DNA from: DASRHY01 sp046765875
Lineage (GTDB): Bacteria > Actinomycetota > Actinomycetes > Propionibacteriales > Kribbellaceae
DNA: 10,742 nt
Direction: 5' to 3'
Assembly: GCA_046765875.1 (NCBI GenBank)
Contig: JBKPSJ010000054.1
Location: forward strand, 1 to 10,742
The position numbers and the translations under genes are program-made. Shown piece after piece: positions 7,233-10,742 of this stretch (positions are counted from its first letter, which is position 1; each line of letters begins with the position of its first letter). The notes under the pieces are model-generated. The model worked only from the letters and a program-made list of their open reading frames with translations. It did no database searches and had not been told where the DNA came from.

Positions 7233-7452
7233 GAGGTCGTGATGCCACGCGACCGGGCCGGCACCTTCGGGCCTCAGATCGTCGCGAAGCACCGGCGGCG
7301 ACTGTCAGGCTTTCGACGAGGCCGTGGTCTCGCTGTATGCGAAAGGGATGACCACCGGCGATATCGCCGCACACCTCAAGGAGGTTTACGACACCACGAT
7401 CTCTCGTGATCTGGTGTCCACGGTGACCGAGAAGGTCACCAAGGAGATGCGG
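7233..7452 (+). pseudogene. IS256-family transposase remnant
   Basis: Fragment of the N-terminal third of an IS256-family (DDE, Mutator-type) transposase. The first frame reads EVVMPRDRAGTFGPQIVAKH then RRRLSGF. Near 7309-7312 an extra T shifts it to FDEAVVSLYAKGMTTGDIAAHLKEVY and SRDLVSTVTEKVTKEM, typical of this family in actinomycetes. After KEM (about 7452) similarity stops abruptly. The whole catalytic domain with the DDE residues is gone, as is the true N-terminus. A full protein would be about 400 residues, so this copy is dead. The open frame running on to 7572 only adds unrelated sequence. It begins just after the ppgK stop codon. Confidence 0.85.
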
Positions 7453-7484
7453 GGAGTGGCAGGCTCAACTGAGCCGATGCCCGC

Positions 7485-7508
7485 TTACACAGAAATTCCG
7501 ACAGTCCC
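7485..7508 (+). repeat. Likely right terminal inverted repeat of the IS256 remnant
   Basis: The sequence TTACACAGAAATTCCGACAG and the next few bases resemble the outer end of actinomycete IS256-family elements as I remember them. It sits about 33 bp after the transposase fragment breaks off, so an internal deletion seems to have removed most of the element and kept its right end. No matching left end (an inverted copy) is visible upstream within the ppgK tail, so the left end is also lost. Confidence 0.5.
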
Positions 7509-7540
7509 GATCAGCGGGTCCCAGGCGGTGTCGGTGGTGA

Positions 7541-7750
7541 TCACCGCGTGCCGGTGTCGCAGGATCGTGTGAGGTTGACGCCCTAGCTGAAGGGAACCGG
7601 AGGCGTGGCGTCCCGTCGCGGGCGGCGGCGGGACGCCGGTTGGACGCACGGTTGGACGAGGCGCCCGACCCCGCGGAGGTGGAGGCGGGTCTGCTGAACC
7701 TGAACGCGACGCTCACTTGCCACTTCCCAGCGCAGCTGTTCTCGCGTTGA
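7541..7750 (+). pseudogene. Coding-like fragment, family unknown
   Basis: One plus-strand frame is open from 7541 to tandem TGA TGA stops (7748-7753). Its second half reads RRLDARLDEAPDPAEVEAGL then LNLNATLTCHFPAQLF, with mostly G or C at third positions. There is no in-frame ATG or GTG start and no ribosome binding site, so it looks like the tail of a truncated gene whose front was lost near the IS insertion. I do not recognise the family. Chance coding-like composition is possible. Confidence 0.3.
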
Positions 7751-7753
7751 TGA

Positions 7754-7885
7754 AGCGATGTCATCCTGTTTGGCGTGTGGCGAACCGGCGACTGGCGCTA
7801 CGGCCCTTGGTTCTGGCTGTGCGTCGCGGAGGTGATCGTCGCCAGTGTTCTGCTCGGCATCATCCTTGGACCGAACGCAGAGTAG
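7754..7885 (+). pseudogene. Fragment encoding one membrane helix
   Basis: Directly after the tandem stops, the same frame gives DVILFGVWRTGDWRYGPWFW then LCVAEVIVASVLLGIILG and PNAE before TAG (7883-7885). This is a convincing single transmembrane helix with an aromatic border, about 36 to 43 residues. A GTG at 7775 could start a tiny membrane protein, but it has no Shine-Dalgarno. It is more likely the end of a broken membrane protein. Family not recognised. Confidence 0.3.
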
Positions 7886-8241
7886 CGCACTGCGCTGGAC
7901 GGCCGGCGCCGCGCTCAGCCGCGCGATTGCCCTGACCGCTCGGGCCAGCTCGCATCATGTCACTGACCTCGGCCGTCCAATCGCAGACACGAGGCCCTCG
8001 CCGAGCAGACCCCTGCTGGTGTTCAGCTGGCCGCCTCCGCTGCCGTAAACGCGTCAGGTCAAACTCGGTCATCTGATTACAAGATGCACGGCCCGCACCG
8101 ACTCCGCTGCCAGCACGCTTAGAACGCTGACGTAACGGCTGTCTGACCTGTCATTTTCGGCAGATCCGGCTGGTCTGCATTGACACGGCCATTGACAGAC
8201 CTGTTGCCGTGGGCAACCTTCGTCCCGGTGGTCGGGTGCGG

Positions 8242-8553
8242 TCAGCCCTGCATGCCCATGGCGTCGCTGATATCGCTGGCGAAGGCTGGCAGGACCTCTT
8301 GGTGGTTCACCGGGTCTGGGCAGATCGTGAGGGCTGCGATCTTGACCTTCAGCGCTAGGACGGACACCGGCTCCAACATGTGTGCGAATGTGAGCTTGCG
8401 AGCCCTCTCGACGATCTCGCCGGCCACCAGTCTGCTGCATCCGGCCGGGCCGTGGCGATATCCACAGGGGGCGGGCCTGCCGGTCTGTTGGCGGCCGTCG
8501 GGATCTGCCCGCGCGGTCACCAACCGCTGCCCGGCGCCGGCCAGCCTCGTCAC
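8242..8553 (-). pseudogene. Possible small gene or gene remnant, family unknown
   Basis: A minus-strand frame of up to 103 residues. The last 65 look like genuine protein: LVAGEIVERARKLTFAHMLE, PVSVLALKVKIAALTICPD, then PVNHQEVLPAFASDISDAMG and a TGA. Third positions there are mostly G or C. The first 35 residues are Gly/Arg/Pro-rich and unconvincing, so the true start may be an internal GTG (the Val of LVAGE) or lost. No ribosome binding site is clear. I recognise no domain. It may be an intact small gene or a fragment. Confidence 0.3.
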
Positions 8554-8563
8554 GGACCGTGAC
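8549..8563. repeat. Perfect 7-1-7 palindrome
   Basis: GTCACGG, one base, CCGTGAC. The arms are perfectly complementary. It lies next to another perfect palindrome (8531-8540). It could be an operator or a relic of a mobile-element end. No intact gene starts close downstream. Confidence 0.4.
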
Positions 8564-8972
8564 TAGGGGTGTTGCATGGACATGCCGGAAGCCGACTCGG
8601 TTGGTCAGGCCTGGCGGCGGTCACGATCGGCGCCGGATCCGACGCGGATGGGCGAATCCGTCCTCGCCTGCGTGTGCTCGTCGTTAACCGGATCTGCCGA
8701 ATTGAGGACGACCATCATGCCAGGCGGTCAGCCTGAGGCACGCGCCTGCTGGGCGGAGAGCACGCTGACCGCGAGGTCTCGCAGCTCGGCGTAGGCGGTC
8801 GAATGCACGGAGGCGGCGCTGCGGGCCATCCGCCGGCGGCTGAGGCACAAGACGGGCCGGGATCCGTGGCACGGCTCCGACTCCTGCCCTCGGCTGGTGA
8901 CAACCCGTGCACGAAATGAACGTCCACCGTCCACCCAGCACGGGTGGAGACAACTACCGAGGGGGAACGCTG

Positions 8973-9403
8973 ATGAGCAACGAGCAACCACGGTCGACCC
9001 GCAGCAGCGGCAACAGCAGTAACGGGTGGGCCGGTACCGCCACAGCAGTTCGAGCCGCCGAAGAAGTCGCACACGTTCCGCAACGTCGTCCTCGGCGTGG
9101 TTGTCGGAGGCCTGCTCCTGCTAGGCGGGTGCGTGGCGGTCGTCGCCATCGGGATCGACCAGAGCATCAAGGACGCCGAGAAGTCGACCCGTCGACGACA
9201 CAAGTGCACCCACCGCCGCAGCGAGCTCGGCCCCCGCAACGACGGACGACTCGCCGCCGGCGGTGCCGGAGTCCAGCGCGCCCGAGCCTGACTCAAGCGT
9301 CGCCAAGGTCGGCGCCACCCAGTGGCATAGCTACGAGGACGGGCTCGGGGTCCAGGTCACGAAGCTGACCCGGTTCAAGATCGGCCAGTACGCGCGCTGC
9401 TAG
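8973..9403 (+). pseudogene. Frameshifted DUF4352-like membrane protein
   Basis: The ATG at 8973 has AGGGGG (8960-8965) seven bases upstream and begins MSNEQP. The original protein must then be followed through several frames: VDPQQRQQQ with a TAA near 9020; PVPPQQFEPPKKSHTFRNVV then LGVVVGGLLLLGGCVAVVAI and GIDQSIKDAEKS (to about 9189); then DDTSAPTAAASSAPATTDD, a Ser/Pro/Ala-rich linker, and VAKVGATQWHSYEDGLGVQV TKLTRFK before TAG (9401-9403). A Pro/Gln-rich cytoplasmic tail, one membrane helix, a disordered linker and then KVG...YEDGL.V.V are the usual layout of actinobacterial DUF4352 (telokin-like) surface proteins. At least three single-base shifts are needed. The extracellular domain is cut short after its first strands, so function is lost even if the shifts were errors. 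It converges with the secreted-protein gene. Confidence 0.75.
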
Positions 9404-9951
9404 CCCAGCCCAAGGGCGGGTGGGATGGTTTCGCAGAAGAGCGTGAAGCCGCTCTCGACGTCCGGATGGGGTCCACGGTCGACGATGATCTCGGTGCTCA
9501 AGTCCTCTTCCTCGCCGTTGCGAACCACGTGGACAACGACGGAGCCAGCGCCTCGGTACAGCACTCCCTGCTCCGTGCGGTACGAGTGAATCAGTCCCTT
9601 GAAGGTCCGCTCGACTGTGTGGATCCCTGCCGGGTCACCGGAGATGAGCGTCTCGGAGAACGCGCCGGCGAAGTGGTCGACGACCGTCGCGCCGTTCAAC
9701 GGGTTCGTGTACACGATGGTGCCCGGGCCCGCATTCCAGTAGTCCACTGGCTGGTTGGGGGCTAGAAACTCCGTTCCGTGAACTGAGATGAAGACATTCA
9801 CCGCCTGGCCGGTCCCGCAGAAGTCCTCCTGCGTGAACGACGCGGAGAAGGCGAAGTGGTTGACCCCTGGTTCCGCGGCGACCGCCGACGGCGCCCCGCC
9901 AAGTGCTAGTGCAGCGACGACGATCCCGAGCAACAGCGTGAATCGACGCAT
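9400..9951 (-). CDS. Secreted protein of unknown function
   Basis: 183-residue protein with a clear Sec signal peptide: MRRFTLLLGIVVAALALG, with probable cleavage after AVAA (about residue 26). The mature part is about 157 residues, rich in beta-forming residues, with two cysteines (Cys45 in EDFCGTGQAV and Cys163 in FTLFCETI) that probably form one disulfide outside the cell. Other features are TNPLNGATVVDHF, SGDPAGIHTVERTFKGLIHS and DRGPHPDVESGF. These resemble an uncharacterised actinobacterial secreted family, probably a beta-barrel or sandwich, but I cannot name it. The start at 9949-9951 is set by GGAGG (9956-9960) four bases upstream. The frame is open to 10122, but that extension carries no signal-like features. 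Its TAG overlaps the TAG of the convergent pseudogene. It is probably monocistronic. Confidence 0.9.
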   Translation of the reverse strand: MRRFTLLLGIVVAALALGGAPSAVAAEPGVNHFAFSASFTQEDFCGTGQAVNVFISVHGTEFLAPNQPVDYWNAGPGTIVYTNPLNGATVVDHFAGAFSETLISGDPAGIHTVERTFKGLIHSYRTEQGVLYRGAGSVVVHVVRNGEEEDLSTEIIVDRGPHPDVESGFTLFCETIPPALGLG

Positions 9952-10082
9952 GGTTCCTCCCCTATTTCCAGAATCCACCGCTCCGCAACGCTGAGCCTCC
10001 GCGGAACAGTCCCACCTGCGCTTCCCTTCCTCGTTGGAACGAACTCCCGCCCAAGCTGGCAGGGTCCGGCCTCCGGATTGAA

Positions 10083-10098
10083 GCGTGATATCACACGC
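10083..10098. promoter_or_regulatory. Palindromic possible operator upstream of secreted gene
   Basis: The 16-bp stretch GCGTGATATCACACGC contains two overlapping symmetries: a perfect palindrome GTGATATCAC (10085-10094) and arms GCGTG/CACGC around ATATCA. It lies about 132 bp upstream of the secreted-protein start. The AT-rich centre in a GC-rich region resembles sites for dimeric repressors (GntR-like sites often show GT...AC symmetry). The regulator and target are unknown. Confidence 0.35.
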
Positions 10099-10445
10099 CG
10101 GCCCAGCGAATCCCCCAATCATCGCGGAGTCCTCTCACCGCGACACCCCTCTCGAATGACCTCGGTACCCAAGCTGCGGCAACGCGCAATTTGACGCACC
10201 AGGCACATTCTGCGTACCACGGTAGAAGCCGCCAAGACAAGCCGGACGTCGGAACGAATCGCCGCCACCCATCGGAAACGTCGCCTAACGAGTTGGTTCG
10301 TCACAGCCGGGTGTAGCTCGATCACCCTGGCGATTGCAGTTCGTGGGCGAACGTGGACCGCGCAGTCCACCGCAGGACCCCGTTAGCTGCCGGACCGTAC
10401 CAGTCCATCCTTGCCGTCGGGGCGATGCGGAGCCGCAGTCTGCGG

Positions 10446-10607
10446 TCAGCCGGCAGGCGACCTGTGCCATGGAGCCCGGGTGCCCGGCCAGATGACCGCG
10501 TCCAACGACTCATCGCCGCGAATGACGTCGTCGCGCCGGGCCATACGAAGCAGATCGGCGGGCTCCAACCATCGACTATCCAGCCGTCTGCGTCGGTCAC
10601 TGGTCAA
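10446..10607 (-). pseudogene. Possible broken small gene
   Basis: A GTG (about 10598-10600) begins TDADGWIVDGW. Shifting the frame near 10568 continues as EPADLLRMARRDDVIRGDES, LDAVIWPGTRAPWHRSPAG and a TGA (10446-10448), with G/C-rich third positions and a helical, charged composition. The product would be about 53 residues. Without the shift each half is short. The family is not recognised and the call is weak. Confidence 0.22.
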
Positions 10608-10661
10608 GCATCCCAGCGGGCGGCGGCCTGCGCACGCATCTGGCTCCCCTTTATGTCAAGG

Positions 10662-10677
10662 GGCGGTGTTGACCGCC
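10662..10677. repeat. Hairpin near right edge
   Basis: GGCGGT, a four-base loop GTTG, and ACCGCC form a perfect 6-bp stem. It adjoins TATGTCAAGGGG (TTGACATA on the minus strand), which resembles a -35 box or an insertion-sequence end. The window ends too soon to decide. No T-run follows on either strand, so a classical terminator is unlikely. Confidence 0.35.
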
Positions 10678-10742
10678 GGGGTCTGGGTTGTCTTTCGCCT
10701 CATGCTGGGCGGGGGTAGCGTCGTGGGTGCGGGTCCGGGCAG

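Larger units (their letters stand above)
7509..8972. other. Decayed region, no intact gene recognised
   Basis: About 1.46 kb between the IS remnant and the DUF4352-like pseudogene. No full-length gene or known RNA is visible. Three short stretches keep the G/C third-position pattern of coding DNA (listed separately: 7541-7750, 7754-7885, 8242-8553). Perfect palindromes occur at 7536-7545 (GGTGATCACC), 8531-8540 (CCGGCGCCGG) and 8549-8563. Around 8131-8210 CTGTCTGACCTGTCATTTTC and TTGACAGACCTG look like possible insertion-sequence ends, but I could not pair them convincingly. Confidence 0.5.
9952..10742. other. 791-bp right-hand region without a certain gene
   Basis: The first about 180 bp form the 5' region of the secreted-protein gene (ribosome binding site and a palindrome). 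Beyond that no frame on either strand has a convincing start, motif and length. On the minus strand about 10446-10605, pieces in two frames (DADGWIVDGW, then EPADLLRMARRDDVIRGDES LDAVIWPG ending in TGA) look protein-like and may be a small broken gene. The last 100 bp hold a hairpin. The remainder shows nothing I can name. Confidence 0.45.

Noticed and set aside
7220..7233. CGGG...CCCG after ppgK as terminator
   Set aside because: Only four base pairs and no T-run. It lies at the edge of the IS remnant.
9097..9291. Stand-alone 64-residue membrane protein starting inside the DUF4352-like region
   Set aside because: The start is a GTG in the middle of the membrane helix, and the end is out of frame with the recognisable Ser/Pro linker. 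It is a piece of the broken gene.
1..10742. CRISPR array, tRNA or rRNA genes
   Set aside because: No regularly spaced direct repeats, no cloverleaf-like sequence with a conserved T-loop, and no rRNA signature was seen by eye.

Overview
The window comes from a GC-rich actinomycete. The evidence is strong G/C bias at third codon positions, GTG starts, an Lsr2-type nucleoid protein, and a polyphosphate glucokinase of the actinobacterial type. The gene mix (CHAT protease operon, Lsr2 paralogue, Sec-exported small proteins, decayed insertion sequence) suggests a filamentous genus such as a member of the Micromonosporaceae, Frankiales or Streptosporangiales. I cannot name the species.

Layout, left to right. 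Positions 1-332 hold nothing I can support. Positions 333-720 (minus) hold a small exported, membrane-anchored protein broken by two frameshifts. Positions 945-5017 (minus) hold a tight three-gene operon: a 914-residue TPR-like/CHAT caspase-fold protease, a 136-residue protein with a Cys/Cys/Cys-His zinc-knuckle-like end, and a 305-residue four-helix membrane protein. The first two genes overlap by ATGA and the third starts 3 bp after the second. Upstream of this operon, on the same strand, lies lsr2 (5574-5903), with a cluster of GCAAC/GTTGC half-sites before its start. On the plus strand follow ppgK (6456-7217) and, within about 15 bp of its stop, a deletion remnant of an IS256-family element (about 7233-7508). 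Positions 7509-8972 are a graveyard: short stretches keep coding-like third positions but no intact gene is visible. Positions 8973-9403 (plus) hold a frameshifted DUF4352-like membrane-protein pseudogene. It converges exactly, stop on stop, with an intact secreted protein of unknown function (9400-9951, minus). Positions 9952-10742 contain palindromes, a hairpin and possible debris, but no certain gene.

The likely point of interest is the CHAT operon. The protease has both catalytic motifs (HFSGHA and LSAC) separated by an unusually long insert, and it is translationally coupled to a putative zinc-binding partner and a membrane protein. By analogy with known CHAT/caspase-like systems that cleave a neighbour-encoded partner, this could be a protease-activated membrane-effector or conflict module. 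That role is inference. The lsr2 paralogue, IS remnant and decayed genes fit an accessory, turned-over region. Several breaks are single-base indels, so assembly error must be excluded before the pseudogenes are believed.
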